A program made the translations under genes and the position numbers. The notes under the pieces were generated by a model. The model did no database searches. It had not been told where the DNA came from and worked only from the letters and a program-made list of their open reading frames with translations. This document shows positions 32,283 through 42,114 of a DNA stretch of 64,000 nt, one piece after another; the first letter of the stretch is position 1, and every line of letters starts with the position of its first letter. This stretch comes from Vibrio tubiashii. GTDB lineage: Bacteria > Pseudomonadota > Gammaproteobacteria > Enterobacterales > Vibrionaceae. The DNA is taken from positions 186,001 through 250,000 of the forward strand of contig JRWQ01000008.1 in NCBI GenBank assembly GCA_000775715.1, given 5' to 3'.

Positions 32283-33530
32283 CTACGGACGCTGAAACGT
32301 CATGTGAACCGTACTGATCGACTTGGCTCTAAACCCACCTTCACAGTAGCAAAAGTAGTAGTTCCACATGCGAACAAAACGGTCATCAAAGCCAAGTTCA
32401 GAAACGCGTTGATGCGCATGATTGAAGTTCACATACCAGTCCTTCAGTGTCTGAGCATAGTCCTGACCAATATCGAATAGGTCTCTTAAAATTAGATCAC
32501 TATGCTGTGTCGTCGCCTGCGTCAACGCAGTAATCGAAGGTAGAAATCCTCCCGGGAAAATGTACTTCTGGATAAAATCGACATTTTTGCTGTAGCTGTC
32601 GTAACGCTGATCGGCGATGGTAATAGCTTGAATTGCCATTAAGCCACCTGACTTTAGCAGTGACTGGCATTTTTGGATGTATGAGGTCAGGAATTGCTTA
32701 CCTACTGCTTCTATCATTTCGATCGAAACCAACTTATCAAAGCGACCTTCAAGTAAGCGGTAATCTTGCTTAAGTAGGGTAATTCTATCTTGCAGCCCTC
32801 TTTGCTCAACTTGCTGTTTGGTGTATTGGTATTGCTGTTCAGAAATAGTGGTGGTAGTGACATGGCAACCGTAGTTTTCCGCCATATAGATAGCCATAGC
32901 TCCCCAGCCAGTGCCAATCTCAATCACTGAATCGTCAGCCGTCAGTTTTAGTTGTTGGCACAGACGCTCCATCTTATTGACCTGAGCTTGCTCAAGGGTG
33001 TCACCTTCCGATTGATAAATTCCAGCAGAATAGAGCATCCGAGAATCAAGGAACGTCTGGTACAGCTCGTTGCTCAAGTCATAGTGAGCTTGGATATTTT
33101 TTGCCGAGTTCTCCACCGTGTTACGGTTGAGCCAATGTCCGACTTGATAGACCAGTTTAGACAGCAAGCTTGAACGGCTTTCAATCGAGTCAAGCGTCTT
33201 CATATTAAGGGCCATTAACTCCATCAAGGCCGTCAGATTTGGGCTATCCCACCAACCATCCATGTACGCTTCACCAGCCGCAATACTTCCCCCTTTGAGA
33301 AGACGAGCGTAGAAAGCTGGATTTTTCACTTCGATAATCGCACTTGGCTGGCCATTTATCGGCGAACCAAAACTTTCTCTCACTTGCTGTGAGCCCTCTA
33401 CTCCGAACGATTCGACAACGGTTAATGAACCAAACTGAATCTTACACAAGCAAGAGAATGCAATATTTCTTGCCGTCTTTTGCATAGATGTCAGTTGCGC
33501 AGGCAAAGGTAGCGTTTGAGAGTTAATCAT
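32283..33530 (-). CDS. Cyclopropane-fatty-acyl-phospholipid synthase family methyltransferase
   Basis: 415 residues. The SAM-binding motif VIEIGTGWGAMAIYMAE is at about 193-209, preceded by the family block HYDLSNELYQTFLDSRMLYS and followed by SIEMIEAVG and KYIFPGGFLPS, all typical of Cfa enzymes. It methylates or cyclopropanates unsaturated acyl chains of membrane phospholipids. It is in an operon with a FAD oxidoreductase and DUF1365 protein. In Rhodobacter a related set makes 10-methyl and furan fatty acids, so the reaction here may not be cyclopropanation. It overlaps the preceding gene (ATGA). Confidence 0.9.
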   Translation of the reverse strand: MINSQTLPLPAQLTSMQKTARNIAFSCLCKIQFGSLTVVESFGVEGSQQVRESFGSPINGQPSAIIEVKNPAFYARLLKGGSIAAGEAYMDGWWDSPNLTALMELMALNMKTLDSIESRSSLLSKLVYQVGHWLNRNTVENSAKNIQAHYDLSNELYQTFLDSRMLYSAGIYQSEGDTLEQAQVNKMERLCQQLKLTADDSVIEIGTGWGAMAIYMAENYGCHVTTTTISEQQYQYTKQQVEQRGLQDRITLLKQDYRLLEGRFDKLVSIEMIEAVGKQFLTSYIQKCQSLLKSGGLMAIQAITIADQRYDSYSKNVDFIQKYIFPGGFLPSITALTQATTQHSDLILRDLFDIGQDYAQTLKDWYVNFNHAHQRVSELGFDDRFVRMWNYYFCYCEGGFRAKSISTVHMTFQRP

Positions 33531-34324
33531 TGTTGAGACTCCTTGTTGTTATTCGTTTCCATGCGTTGAGTCGCTTGAGGCTCATTGTCATTATCATATT
33601 TGGGATGACCGTAAAACAGCGCTCCTTTGAGCCAGAGTTTTAAGGCATGCCAATAAATTCCCATGGTGACTTTTACTGCCATGATTGGCGTAACGATCAA
33701 ATGTTTGAGAAGCACTCGCGAACTAAAAGGCTGCTTGGCCATTGTTAACGTCGCATCAAACTCTTTGATATTGCGATGGCATTCTAGGTGGATCGACAAG
33801 CGCTTCTCGATTGGTTTGATCTTCCAAACGTACTCTTGCTCGAGCGGATTGAACGGAGAGACATGAAAAGCTTTGTTATGTTTCCATGTGAGCTCGTCGT
33901 TCGCATCAAGCAAGTAATAATGGCGTTCGTTCCATGGGGTATTGCTCACCTCTGCTAATAGATAGCGCCACTGCTGCTTGTCGTCATAAATGTAATAAAA
34001 ATTTACTGGGCTAAAATAGAGGCCAAAATATCTTAGATGAAGCACCGCTTTTACAGCGCCTGTACATGGCTGACCACCCAGTTCAGCCACTTTGGCTAAT
34101 ACCGCCTGTTTTAAGTCCCCATCACCTAAATAATCATCACGCCTAAATCTTGCCCAATGCCACCAACGTGAACCAAAGCCCCAAACTTTCTTTTGCAATA
34201 CGTCGAGTTCATCGAGATCCAGACATGGCATAAACAAACGATAGTTGAGCGCATGTTCAATAGGCGAAAATCGTCTATGCCTGACCTCACCGACAAATAG
34301 GCAACTGCCTTTCACTTCCGTCAT
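33527..34324 (-). CDS. DUF1365 protein
   Basis: 265 residues from the ATG at 34324, one nt after the stop of the FAD oxidoreductase gene. The family pattern is clear: LFVGEVRHRRFSPIEHALNY, YFGLYFSPVNFYYIYD, and AEVSNTPWNERHYYLL. Several tryptophan- and tyrosine-rich segments and a C-terminal hydrophobic stretch suggest membrane contact. DUF1365 proteins are almost always encoded beside a FAD oxidoreductase and a Cfa-like enzyme; their reaction is unknown. Confidence 0.92.
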   Translation of the reverse strand: MTEVKGSCLFVGEVRHRRFSPIEHALNYRLFMPCLDLDELDVLQKKVWGFGSRWWHWARFRRDDYLGDGDLKQAVLAKVAELGGQPCTGAVKAVLHLRYFGLYFSPVNFYYIYDDKQQWRYLLAEVSNTPWNERHYYLLDANDELTWKHNKAFHVSPFNPLEQEYVWKIKPIEKRLSIHLECHRNIKEFDATLTMAKQPFSSRVLLKHLIVTPIMAVKVTMGIYWHALKLWLKGALFYGHPKYDNDNEPQATQRMETNNNKESQQ

Positions 34325-34325
34325 A

Positions 34326-35606
34326 TCACGCTGCCCCTTGCGAGCGAAGGTTGGCATCTAATAGATTGATACCTCTAACCACATCAATAGCACTACGCAC
34401 ACCATCTTCATGAAAACCGTTGTACCAATACGCGCCGCAGAACCATGTGCGAGACAGACCATTTATCTCTTCACGGCGCGCTTGAGCATTTATCGACTGC
34501 TGATTAAACACTGGGTGGTGATACACAAAGCGTCTTAGAATTTTGCTTTGATCAATCTGTTCACCGCTATTGAGCGACACGCAGAAGGTATGAGGCGCTT
34601 CAATGTGCTGCAAAATATTCATATTGTAGGTTAACGTCGGTGCTCTATTGTCTTGACCTTCACTCCCTTCCAACCAGTAATTCCAAGACGCCCATGCAGC
34701 TTTACGCGTTGGTAACAACTGCTCATCGGTGTGCAATATCACTTCGTTGGCCTGATAGGCTAAGCCAGACATTACTGAACGTTCCGTTTCACTCGAGTCT
34801 TTAAGTAAACCAATCGCTTGGTCGCTATGACAAGCAAAGATAACTTGATCGAATCGCTCGCTTTGTCCGTTGAAGTGCAATGTCACACCGGCTTGATCTC
34901 GCACCACTGAATCAACAGGTGTGCTCAGACGAATTTTGTTTGCAAAACCTTGCGTCAATGGGTCGATATAAGAACGCGAACCACCTTTAATTACGTACCA
35001 TTGGGGGCGGTTAGTCACATCAAGTAAGCCATGATTTAGGAAAAAGCGCGCAAAAAATCGCAGAGGAAAAGCTCTCATATCGGCAAGCGTCGATGACCAA
35101 ATAGCGGCGCCCATCGGCAAGATGTAGTTTTGACAAAAATAGTCGCTAAAACCTCGCGAAGATAAGAATTCACCAAGCGTCACGTCTGACCCCGGTTCTT
35201 CATTCGCGATCTGCTTCACTTCCTTATTAAAACGTAGAATTTCGAAGATAAAAGCGTAGAACTTAGGATTGAGCCAATTGCGCTTTTGTGCGAATAACGT
35301 GCTGATAGTATGACCGTTGTACTCTAGGCCAGTACTGTCGTTTCTAACGCTAAAACTCATCTGACTAGGTCTGCCCTCGACACCAATTTCATCCATCAGC
35401 GCCATGAAATTTGGGTAAGTTCTGTCGTTGTACACGATAAAGCCAGTATCAACCGCGTAAGATTGGCCGTCGAGTTCAACATCGACAGTAGCCGTATGGC
35501 CACCAATATAATCGTTGGCTTCAAATAGAGTGACATCGTGTTCTCTATGAAGATAGTAACCGCACGTTAAGCCCGAAATACCTGTACCGATGATTGCAAT
35601 TTTCAT
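34326..35606 (-). CDS. FAD-dependent oxidoreductase (amine oxidase-like; COG2907)
   Basis: 426 residues from the ATG at 35606 (MKIAIIGTGISGLTCGYYL). The Rossmann dinucleotide motif GTGISGL is at residues 7-13, followed by the GGHTATV and DTGFIVYNDRTYPNF blocks of the COG2907 family and the C-terminal WFCGAYWYNGFHEDG motif. Family members are thought to desaturate or oxidise acyl chains alongside the Cfa-like methyltransferase. The 10-nt gap to the SDR gene and 1-nt gap to the DUF1365 gene place it firmly in the operon. Confidence 0.93.
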   Translation of the reverse strand: MKIAIIGTGISGLTCGYYLHREHDVTLFEANDYIGGHTATVDVELDGQSYAVDTGFIVYNDRTYPNFMALMDEIGVEGRPSQMSFSVRNDSTGLEYNGHTISTLFAQKRNWLNPKFYAFIFEILRFNKEVKQIANEEPGSDVTLGEFLSSRGFSDYFCQNYILPMGAAIWSSTLADMRAFPLRFFARFFLNHGLLDVTNRPQWYVIKGGSRSYIDPLTQGFANKIRLSTPVDSVVRDQAGVTLHFNGQSERFDQVIFACHSDQAIGLLKDSSETERSVMSGLAYQANEVILHTDEQLLPTRKAAWASWNYWLEGSEGQDNRAPTLTYNMNILQHIEAPHTFCVSLNSGEQIDQSKILRRFVYHHPVFNQQSINAQARREEINGLSRTWFCGAYWYNGFHEDGVRSAIDVVRGINLLDANLRSQGAA

Positions 35607-35616
35607 AGTGCTTTTC

Positions 35617-36345
35617 CTATCCTTGCGCCAATACTTTAGAAGTAATCGCGTTTTGCCAGCGGTAAGGCAAAACGCCAATGAAACGTAAAATTGAAGTAAA
35701 TTTCTTAGGGAAATAGATATGGCTCTTGCCCTGCTCTAATCCCCGACGAATCTCTTGCGATGCTCGCTGTGGTGACACCTTCATCGGCATGTCAAACGTG
35801 TTTTTATCTGTGAGTGGTGTTTCAACAAAACCCGGATAAATTATCGAAACTTCAATCCCTTTGGGCTTGAGATCAAGTTGCAGAGCTCTCGCTAAATAGC
35901 TAACTGCGGCTTTTGATGCTCCATATGCCTCTGCTCTAGGCAAAGCCACTTCACTAGCAATTGAACCGACTATGGCGAGGCGGTGGCCTCGAACGAAGTG
36001 CCTTTGACAAGCTTCAATCGCGTTAGACAAACCAATAACATTGATATCAAAAACGCGTTTAACCAACTGAGAATCCATGTTTCCTTCGTCAATGTATTCA
36101 CAATCGCCCGCGTTTAATATCCAAAGCTCAGGTACAATATCAATGTTGCTTAAGGCAGAGATGGTGGCATCACGATCAGTAAGATCGAATACCAAGGGCT
36201 GGATGTTCTCAAACTGTTCGCTCAAATCGCTTAATTTGGCACTGTTTCGCCCGCAGGCATAAACATAAAAGCCTTGGCTTGCATAATCTTGGGCCAACTG
36301 AAGCCCAATCCCTGAGGTTGCACCAGTAATAAGTACTGTGTTCAT
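35617..36345 (-). CDS. Short-chain dehydrogenase/reductase
   Basis: 242 residues. The cofactor motif GATSGIG is at residues 7-13, and the catalytic tetrad is seen as ILNAGD, GSIASEVALPRAEAYGASKAA (Ser, Tyr-x3-Lys). The C terminus is basic and hydrophobic (FTSILRFIGVLPYRWQNAI), perhaps peripheral to the membrane. The substrate is unknown; an acyl or lipid intermediate is likely from its operon partners. It overlaps the preceding gene by 4 nt. Confidence 0.92.
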   Translation of the reverse strand: MNTVLITGATSGIGLQLAQDYASQGFYVYACGRNSAKLSDLSEQFENIQPLVFDLTDRDATISALSNIDIVPELWILNAGDCEYIDEGNMDSQLVKRVFDINVIGLSNAIEACQRHFVRGHRLAIVGSIASEVALPRAEAYGASKAAVSYLARALQLDLKPKGIEVSIIYPGFVETPLTDKNTFDMPMKVSPQRASQEIRRGLEQGKSHIYFPKKFTSILRFIGVLPYRWQNAITSKVLAQG

Positions 36346-36761
36346 TTGCCCAACCTCGATTTAATGGTTCTAATAATCGAACCAAGTAAAGGCAGGTTCT
36401 CGTATAACATCTCGCCAAGGTCAAAATAGTCACGATGATAAATCACCCTACCTTGGGAAAACTTTAGGTGGCTGACACCATTGACGTACACAACATCGCC
36501 TTTGGAAAGCTTAGGATGCTCTAACGCCATCTGCCATGTTAGAAAGCCGCTATCTCCGGTCTGCTGCTGCTCTAAAATAGTGAAGTCGCAGCGCTTTACA
36601 TTGGTGTATAAGGCTTCAAAGTAGCTTTCAAGCTCAAACCAGCCTTCTAACCTGTGGGCAGCATCCTCGAACACGACATCACTGTGGTAGACATCCTCTA
36701 ACAAATGAAGATTAGATTTATTCAGTTGTTGATAGACCTGACTGACACCTTGTACATCCAT
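36342..36761 (-). CDS. NTF2-like (SnoaL-fold) protein, first gene of the lipid-modification operon
   Basis: 139 residues from the ATG at 36761, preceded by AGAGGAAG. The pattern is that of nuclear transport factor 2/SnoaL-fold proteins (an alpha+beta cone with a hydrophobic cavity): LNKSNLHLLEDVYHSDVVFED, HRLEGWFELESYFEALY, VNGVSHLKFSQGRVIYHRDYFD. Such proteins often bind or isomerise hydrophobic ligands. It leads the eight-gene operon and lies directly downstream of the ECF11-like promoter and TGTACA palindromes. Confidence 0.88.
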   Translation of the reverse strand: MDVQGVSQVYQQLNKSNLHLLEDVYHSDVVFEDAAHRLEGWFELESYFEALYTNVKRCDFTILEQQQTGDSGFLTWQMALEHPKLSKGDVVYVNGVSHLKFSQGRVIYHRDYFDLGEMLYENLPLLGSIIRTIKSRLGK

Positions 36762-36778
36762 GTAAACTTCCTCTTTGT

Positions 36779-36850
36779 TGTACACTTATCTTTTTTGTAC
36801 AACATAAACATAGATGCTTTGTAAAAGTTGTACAAATTTTATTTTGTATA
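36779..36850. promoter_or_regulatory. Cluster of TGTACA palindromes in the leader of the lipid-modification operon
   Basis: TGTACA occurs at 36779-36784, 36796-36801 and 36829-36834, and TGTATA at 36845-36850, centred 17, 33 and 16 bp apart. Several lie in longer palindromes (TTGTACAA). On the minus strand one overlaps a possible -35 (TTGTAC, 17-nt spacer, TATGTT). They look like operators for a dimeric regulator. A LitR/CarH-type MerR light regulator, whose sites include TGTACA as I recall, is one candidate. Confidence 0.6.
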
Positions 36851-36852
36851 AC

Positions 36853-36881
36853 TAGTACGAAAAGGTTTTAAAAAAGGATCA
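36853..36881 (-). promoter_or_regulatory. ECF11 (RpoE-ChrR-type) promoter candidate of the lipid-modification operon
   Basis: On the minus strand TGATCC (36876-36881) is followed after 16 nt by CGTACTA (36853-36859). The singlet-oxygen-responsive sigma factor of the ECF11 group uses TGATCC with CGTA or TAAGA at this spacing. It lies about 92 bp upstream of the first gene and next to the htpX terminator. Confidence 0.6.
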
Positions 36882-36882
36882 A

Positions 36883-36912
36883 AAAAGGCTTGGTCATTAA
36901 ACCAAGCCTTTT
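36883..36912 (-). terminator. Terminator of htpX
   Basis: AAGGCTTGGT-CATTAA-ACCAAGCCTT stem at 36885-36910, followed on the minus strand by a T-run. It shields the downstream lipid operon from htpX read-through. Confidence 0.9.
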
Positions 36913-36931
36913 CAATAATTAACGTTTAGAA

Positions 36932-37795
36932 CTAAGAATTGCGTAGCGCTGAAATACGCTTATCAAGCGGTGGATGGCTCATCAATAACTCTGTCATCGA
37001 GCGCTTACCATTGATACCAAATGCCATCATAGAGCCTTCTAGCTGAGGTTCATGGCTTACTTTTAGTCGCTCTAGTGCGGCAATCATCTTGTGCTTACCG
37101 ACTAGTTGAGCTGCGCCGGCATCCGCATGAAACTCACGATGACGGCTGTACCACATAGTAATAAAGCTTGCTAGGAAACCAAACACCAGCTCAAGGACGA
37201 TGCTCACACCGAAGTACACCATCATATTGCTGCCGCCTTCCTCTTCGTTGTCATTTGATGCAACGATGTTGGCGATAAAACGCGAAAGGAAGATAACAAA
37301 TGTATTCACCACGCCCTGCATCAGCGTCATGGTGACCATGTCACCGTTTGCAATGTGGCTAACTTCGTGAGCAAGTACCGCTTCTGCTTCATCTCGCGTC
37401 ATGTTGTGCAGCAAGCCCGTTGATACGGCCACCAAAGAGTCATCACGCTTCGCACCAGTAGCAAAAGCGTTGATGTCTGCCGAGTCGTAAATCGCAACCG
37501 TTGGCATGCCAATACCGACTTGCTGTGACTGGCGACGCACAGTTTCTAGCAGCCAATGCTCTGTTTCATTGCGTGGGCTTTCAATCACCATACCGCCCAC
37601 TGAACGTAGCGCCATACTCTTTGACATCATCAGTGAGATAAACGCACCGCCAAAGCCAAACACCGCAGCCATCAGCAACAGGCCAGACAGGCTGCCTGGC
37701 TGCATCCCAGTGACTGCATAAACGATATTTAGAACAACACTTAGTACCAGAACAACAGCTAAGTTGGTTGCAAGAAATAACATGACTCGCTTCAT
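36932..37795 (-). CDS. htpX: Membrane-bound zinc metalloprotease HtpX
   Basis: 287 residues. Two N-terminal membrane helices, then the zinc motif in [14 protein letters not shown] (HEXXH, about 139-143) and the downstream glutamate in [14 protein letters not shown]. Two more hydrophobic segments lie at about 158-180 and 195-215. HtpX degrades misfolded inner-membrane proteins with FtsH. E. coli htpX is CpxR-controlled; I cannot point to a Cpx box here. Monocistronic. Confidence 0.97.
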   Translation of the reverse strand: MKRVMLFLATNLAVVLVLSVVLNIVYAVTGMQPGSLSGLLLMAAVFGFGGAFISLMMSKSMALRSVGGMVIESPRNETEHWLLETVRRQSQQVGIGMPTVAIYDSADINAFATGAKRDDSLVAVSTGLLHNMTRDEAEAVLAHEVSHIANGDMVTMTLMQGVVNTFVIFLSRFIANIVASNDNEEEGGSNMMVYFGVSIVLELVFGFLASFITMWYSRHREFHADAGAAQLVGKHKMIAALERLKVSHEPQLEGSMMAFGINGKRSMTELLMSHPPLDKRISALRNS

Positions 37796-38081
37796 TACTT
37801 TTCTCCAAAAACGGAAGTATTTTATTATTGCCTAAAGAGGCTCTTAAACTATTAGATATAGTCTATCCCCTTTAATTACAAGGTTAAGAAGTAAATTGAA
37901 ACATTTAATGTCAAGGATGCAAAGATAGAAAAATCTAAAGATAACAAAGAGTCACGGTAAGAAGAGTATAGACTGACAACTGTTTTCTATTTTCGCTTAG
38001 ACTTTGGTCGTATTGTGAGTCTGTCCCGACGTGCTAGATTTAACGCAGATGAAAGAATCCATGCTGAAAGGGAACGAAATC

Positions 38082-38249
38082 ATGGTTGAAACTAACGACT
38101 ACCAAATGGCTATTGATCTACTGCGTTGTCACCTAGGTTTATCCGAAGACGAAGCGCTACAGCAACTAGGCTTATCGGTCGAAGATAAAACCCAACAGCA
38201 CATCGCCGAGACTCAAAGCGCCTTAATGGGGCTAGAGCAACACAAGTAA
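38082..38249 (+). CDS. Small conserved protein of unknown function
   Basis: 55 residues from the ATG at 38082 (MVETNDYQMAIDLLRCHLGL), with GGGA 8 nt upstream; an upstream GTG at 38031 would give 72. The product is acidic and helical, with LSEDEALQQLGLSVEDKT suggesting a UBA-like or helix-turn-helix-sized helix pair. I do not recognise a named family. It is monocistronic and followed by a strong terminator, which supports real expression. Confidence 0.65.
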   Translation: MVETNDYQMAIDLLRCHLGLSEDEALQQLGLSVEDKTQQHIAETQSALMGLEQHK

Positions 38250-38263
38250 TTAGCTAAATAACA

Positions 38264-38298
38264 AACAAGGCTGCCCAAAGGCAGCCTTGTTGTTTTTA
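38264..38298. terminator. Bidirectional terminator between the small gene and bioD
   Basis: Perfect 12-bp stem AACAAGGCTGCC-CAAA-GGCAGCCTTGTT with T-rich tails on both strands. Confidence 0.92.
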
Positions 38299-38314
38299 TC
38301 GGCTTAGATGCTTT

Positions 38315-38998
38315 TTATCGATTAATAATCGGCGATACATCAATATATTTTGCCAAATCCTTACGCTTAACTTTTGGTACGTACGGAATCTCACCCAGTT
38401 TGGGCGCATCAATCTTATGCTCTAGCAGTTCGATAATCTCTGCGTAGTGCTCTGTACCCGGATTAACTCGGTTAGCCACCCAACCGACGATTTCAACACC
38501 GTCCGCTTTGATTGCATCCATGGTCAAAATCGCGTGGCTTAAACAGCCAAGCTTAATACCAACGACTAATACCACTGGTAGCTTTTCTTGCTGCACCCAA
38601 CTCGATAAACACTCAGTCTCGGAAACTGGGACGCGCCAACCGCCAGCGCCTTCCACAAGAACAATGTCTGAGTTTTGTTTATGCTCAGCAAGCTTTTCAC
38701 TAAGGTTGGCGTACTCAATAACTACGTTTTCACGTTTCGCGGCAATATGTGGCGAAGCAGGCAGCTCTAAAGCGTATGGGTTTACATCCTCATACGCAAC
38801 ATCGACCGTCGCCGCTGCTTGTAAATACAAGGCATCCGAATTGCGATAGCCTAGCTCTGTTTTATCACTACCCGCTGCGACTGGTTTATATCCAATCGTT
38901 CTTAAGTCCTTTTCAGCCAGCGCATTTAAGATTGCTTTTGAAGCAACCGTCTTTCCAACATCGGTATCCGTACCAGCAATAAAAAATGCATCAATCAT
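38315..38998 (-). CDS. bioD: Dethiobiotin synthetase
   Basis: 227 residues. P-loop GTDTDVGKT at about 9-17, KPVAAG and [11 protein letters not shown] as substrate and metal sites. It closes the ureido ring of DAPA with CO2 and ATP. Last gene of bioBFCD; it overlaps bioC by 4 nt. Confidence 0.97.
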   Translation of the reverse strand: MIDAFFIAGTDTDVGKTVASKAILNALAEKDLRTIGYKPVAAGSDKTELGYRNSDALYLQAAATVDVAYEDVNPYALELPASPHIAAKRENVVIEYANLSEKLAEHKQNSDIVLVEGAGGWRVPVSETECLSSWVQQEKLPVVLVVGIKLGCLSHAILTMDAIKADGVEIVGWVANRVNPGTEHYAEIIELLEHKIDAPKLGEIPYVPKVKRKDLAKYIDVSPIINR

Positions 38999-39798
38999 AG
39001 ATTAATAACCCCTAAACAAACCTGATATGTTGCAGGTAGAAGACCCTGCTGGTTCCGATAGATTTGATATTCGCGTTCAACTCTTAGCAGCGCACTTCGG
39101 CTTGTTAGCCCGTTGGAGCGCCCATTGATATGGGTAGCCCCAATACCTTTCAAGTCGCGCATAAGAGCAAAAGCTGTCTTGTACCAAACCGTAATTGGCG
39201 CTAAGTCTAATTGATGCAGATGGCATTCAGATTGCGCTAACGCAATTTTTACCTGATTGGAGGAAATAAAGTCATTAACGTGTTGATATGAGTCAATTCT
39301 TGCCCAAGCTTGTTTGAGCTCATAAAGTGAGCCATCAAGAAGCGTCGATAAGTACGCTTTACCAGAACGCTTGGCAACGCGCTTTATCTCTTTAAGCGGT
39401 ACGCTAAGATCTTCGCACCACTGAAGCGCAAGACTAGAAAAAACCAAATCAAATTGATCATCACTAAACGGCAAGCGCTCAGCATCACCAAGCTGATAGC
39501 TGATATTGTTCTCTCCACATCGTGCCTTAGCTTGTTCAAGCATTTTTGCAGAGATATCGACACAAACAACTTGAGCGCCGCGTTTCAAAAGCTCATTTGA
39601 AAAGTACCCTGTGCCACAACCGAGATCTAGCACTACCTTTCCTGAGAGATCGTCTGGCATCATCGCTAAGAGGCGCTGTCCTACGTCGCGTTGAAATGCC
39701 GCATGCTTATCGTAAGTATTCGCTGCTCGCCCAAACGCATCCGCTATTGCCACTTTGTTGCTTGGTTGTTTAGACTCAATTAATACTGCTTGATTCAC
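38995..39798 (-). CDS. bioC: Malonyl-ACP O-methyltransferase
   Basis: 267 residues from a GTG at 39798 that overlaps the bioF stop (GTGA) and has GAGG about 8 nt upstream; longer readings are inside bioF. The SAM motif [15 protein letters not shown] is at about 56-70 and the LQWCEDL block is typical of BioC. It methylates malonyl-ACP to start pimelate synthesis. Confidence 0.95.
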   Translation of the reverse strand: MNQAVLIESKQPSNKVAIADAFGRAANTYDKHAAFQRDVGQRLLAMMPDDLSGKVVLDLGCGTGYFSNELLKRGAQVVCVDISAKMLEQAKARCGENNISYQLGDAERLPFSDDQFDLVFSSLALQWCEDLSVPLKEIKRVAKRSGKAYLSTLLDGSLYELKQAWARIDSYQHVNDFISSNQVKIALAQSECHLHQLDLAPITVWYKTAFALMRDLKGIGATHINGRSNGLTSRSALLRVEREYQIYRNQQGLLPATYQVCLGVINL

Positions 39799-40943
39799 TG
39801 TACATCCTCTATACAAAGCTGTTTCAACGTGTTGGCTAGTTTAATGACATGCTGCTTATCATGGTTGACAGTTAAGGTAATACGTAAACGTGCACTCCCC
39901 TCTGGCACTGTTGGCGGACGTATCGCCGTAACCCAAAGGCCATGCTCTCTTAGCCTTTTTGCAACACGCACAGCATCTTGCGCTGAACCCAATACCAATG
40001 GTTTAATCGGCGTTTCGGTTGCTTTATACCCCGCGAAGTCAGCTAACAGAGAGTCATAACAATCGGACAGCTCAGCAAGTTTTTCTCTACGCCAACTTTG
40101 CGTCTGGATCATCTGCGCAGCTTTAGTGAGCGCAACAGCTTGTGATGGAGGAATAGCGGTAGAATAGACATGATGCTTAGCGAACTGAGTGAAATAGTCA
40201 CCGAGCGAGTGGCTACACATGATCGCGGCACCTGAAAGACCAAAACCTTTGCCAAAGGTCACAATCAAGATTTCGGGTTTAATCCCTGAATAGGCGCAGC
40301 TGCCCTGACCGTTCTGTCCCAAAACGCCAATACCGTGCGCATCATCGACCGCTAGCCATGAGCGTTTAGCTGTCACCTGCTGCATCTGGGCGAGTGGTGA
40401 TAAGTCACCATCCATACTAAACACGCCTTCAGTGATGACTAGTGCGTCTTTGGTTAGCAATGATTGTAGATGCTCAACGTCGTTATGCTTAAAACGCTTC
40501 ATGGTCGCAGAAGAGAGCATACCAGCCTCGAGCAGTGAAGCGTGATTTAGCTTGTCTTGAATCAGCAAATCGTCTTTTTTAAGCAGCGAGAAAATCAAAG
40601 CCTGATTAGCAGAGAACCCCGAACCAAACAGTATTGCTCGCTCAAAGCCAAGCCACTGACATAACTCCTGTTCGAGCTCTTGATGAGCAGGACTGAAACC
40701 TGTAACTAATGGAGAAGCGCCACTGCCGTTACCATAAAGGTCTAACCCCTTCTGCCATGCTTTGGTCAGTTCCTTATCTGAGGCTAAACCAAGATAGTCA
40801 TTGCTAGAAAAGTTAAGGTAACGACTGTGGTTATGGACTAACTCTGCCCCGGTCCCAGACTGAACTGGATTGAGTGCGCGAGTTAAGCCCTTAGCGTTGC
40901 GTTCGCTAAGGGCTAAGTTGATACGCTGATCAAACACTTGCAT
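39795..40943 (-). CDS. bioF: 8-amino-7-oxononanoate synthase
   Basis: 382 residues from the ATG at 40943 ([16 protein letters not shown]), 14 nt inside the end of bioB. Fold-type I PLP enzyme: [11 protein letters not shown], and the PLP lysine in [13 protein letters not shown] (about 235). It condenses pimeloyl-ACP with alanine. A longer frame exists but would overlap bioB by 53 nt and lacks family support. Confidence 0.96.
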   Translation of the reverse strand: MQVFDQRINLALSERNAKGLTRALNPVQSGTGAELVHNHSRYLNFSSNDYLGLASDKELTKAWQKGLDLYGNGSGASPLVTGFSPAHQELEQELCQWLGFERAILFGSGFSANQALIFSLLKKDDLLIQDKLNHASLLEAGMLSSATMKRFKHNDVEHLQSLLTKDALVITEGVFSMDGDLSPLAQMQQVTAKRSWLAVDDAHGIGVLGQNGQGSCAYSGIKPEILIVTFGKGFGLSGAAIMCSHSLGDYFTQFAKHHVYSTAIPPSQAVALTKAAQMIQTQSWRREKLAELSDCYDSLLADFAGYKATETPIKPLVLGSAQDAVRVAKRLREHGLWVTAIRPPTVPEGSARLRITLTVNHDKQHVIKLANTLKQLCIEDVQ

Positions 40944-41982
40944 CGTAGAAAAGATCGTCTTTGGTTGGTCTTGCTGCAACACGTTCTACAACACGGTCGA
41001 GTAGATCGTTCTCTTCGATTTCATCAGGTTTCTGCGAAACTTGCTGGCTGTTGATCCCTAACTTATCAAACAACTGCATATCTTTGTCTTCAGACGGGTT
41101 TGGTGTAGTCAACAGTTTGCAGCCGTAGAACACAGAGTTAGCACCAGCCATAAAGCACAAGGCTTGCATCTGCTCATTCATGTTTTCGCGTCCTGCTGAT
41201 AAACGTACCGCTGATTTTGGCATCATTATGCGCGCAATAGCGATTAAGCGGATAAAGTCGAACGGCTCGACATCATCAACCTCTTCTAACGGTGTCCCCT
41301 TAACTTTGACCAACATATTGATTGGTACACTTTCAGGGTGAGTAGGTAGGTTTGCCAGCTCGACCAAAAGACCTGCACGGTCATTAGCACTTTCACCCAT
41401 ACCAATAATACCACCCGAGCATATTTTCATGCCCGCATCACGTACATGTGACAGCGTGTCTAGGCGGTCTTGGTAAGTACGAGTAGTGATAATGCTACCG
41501 TAGAACTCTGGTGAGGTATCTAAATTGTGGTTGTAATAGTCTAAGCCTGCATCCGCTAAAGATTTGGCTTGATCAGAGGTCAACATCCCCAAGGTCATAC
41601 AAGTTTCTAAGCCCATGCCCTTAACACCTTTGACCATTTCAGTAAGGTGAGGCATATCGCGCTCTTTCGGGTTCTTCCACGCTGCGCCCATACAAAAGCG
41701 AGTAGAGCCTGCACTCTTGGCTTTTTGCGCAGCATCAAGAACGCGCTCGACTTCCATCAAACGCTCTTTTTCAATATCTGTGGTGTACCGGGCACTCTGT
41801 GGACAGTACTTACAATCCTCCGGACAAGCACCGGTTTTAATCGAAAGCAAGGTACTGACTTGAACGTGATTATGTTGCTGGTATTGACGATGAACCATTT
41901 GTGCTTCAAACAACAAATCCATAAACGGCTTTTCCATCAAGCCACGAACTTGTTCTATGGTCCAGTTATGACGAACTTCCAC
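40930..41982 (-). CDS. bioB: Biotin synthase
   Basis: 350 residues. Radical SAM motif CPEDCKYC (CxxxCxxC) at about 53-60, and conserved GNNLDTS-type ([12 protein letters not shown]) and SAGRENM motifs for SAM and the sacrificial [2Fe-2S] cluster. It inserts sulfur into dethiobiotin. First gene of bioBFCD; divergent from bioA across a BirA operator. Confidence 0.98.
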   Translation of the reverse strand: MEVRHNWTIEQVRGLMEKPFMDLLFEAQMVHRQYQQHNHVQVSTLLSIKTGACPEDCKYCPQSARYTTDIEKERLMEVERVLDAAQKAKSAGSTRFCMGAAWKNPKERDMPHLTEMVKGVKGMGLETCMTLGMLTSDQAKSLADAGLDYYNHNLDTSPEFYGSIITTRTYQDRLDTLSHVRDAGMKICSGGIIGMGESANDRAGLLVELANLPTHPESVPINMLVKVKGTPLEEVDDVEPFDFIRLIAIARIMMPKSAVRLSAGRENMNEQMQALCFMAGANSVFYGCKLLTTPNPSEDKDMQLFDKLGINSQQVSQKPDEIEENDLLDRVVERVAARPTKDDLFYDASV

Positions 41983-42042
41983 ATGCTTTCCTTTGATTAT
42001 TGTTAGTTTAGTGACTTGGCTAGTCTAGCGACACAATGTAGA

Positions 42043-42075
42043 CTGTCAACATACAGAATAATCAAAAGTTTACAT
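42043..42075. promoter_or_regulatory. BirA operator between bioB and bioA
   Basis: TGTCAAC (42044-42050) and GTTTACA (42068-42074) are separated by 17 nt, exactly the inner spacing of the E. coli bio operator (TGTAAAC, 17 nt, GTTTACA). One base differs in the left arm. Biotinyl-AMP-BirA would repress both divergent promoters. Confidence 0.85.
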
Positions 42076-42114
42076 TCGATTAAATTTTAACCATTCATTT
42101 TTCTGGAACCAGGC

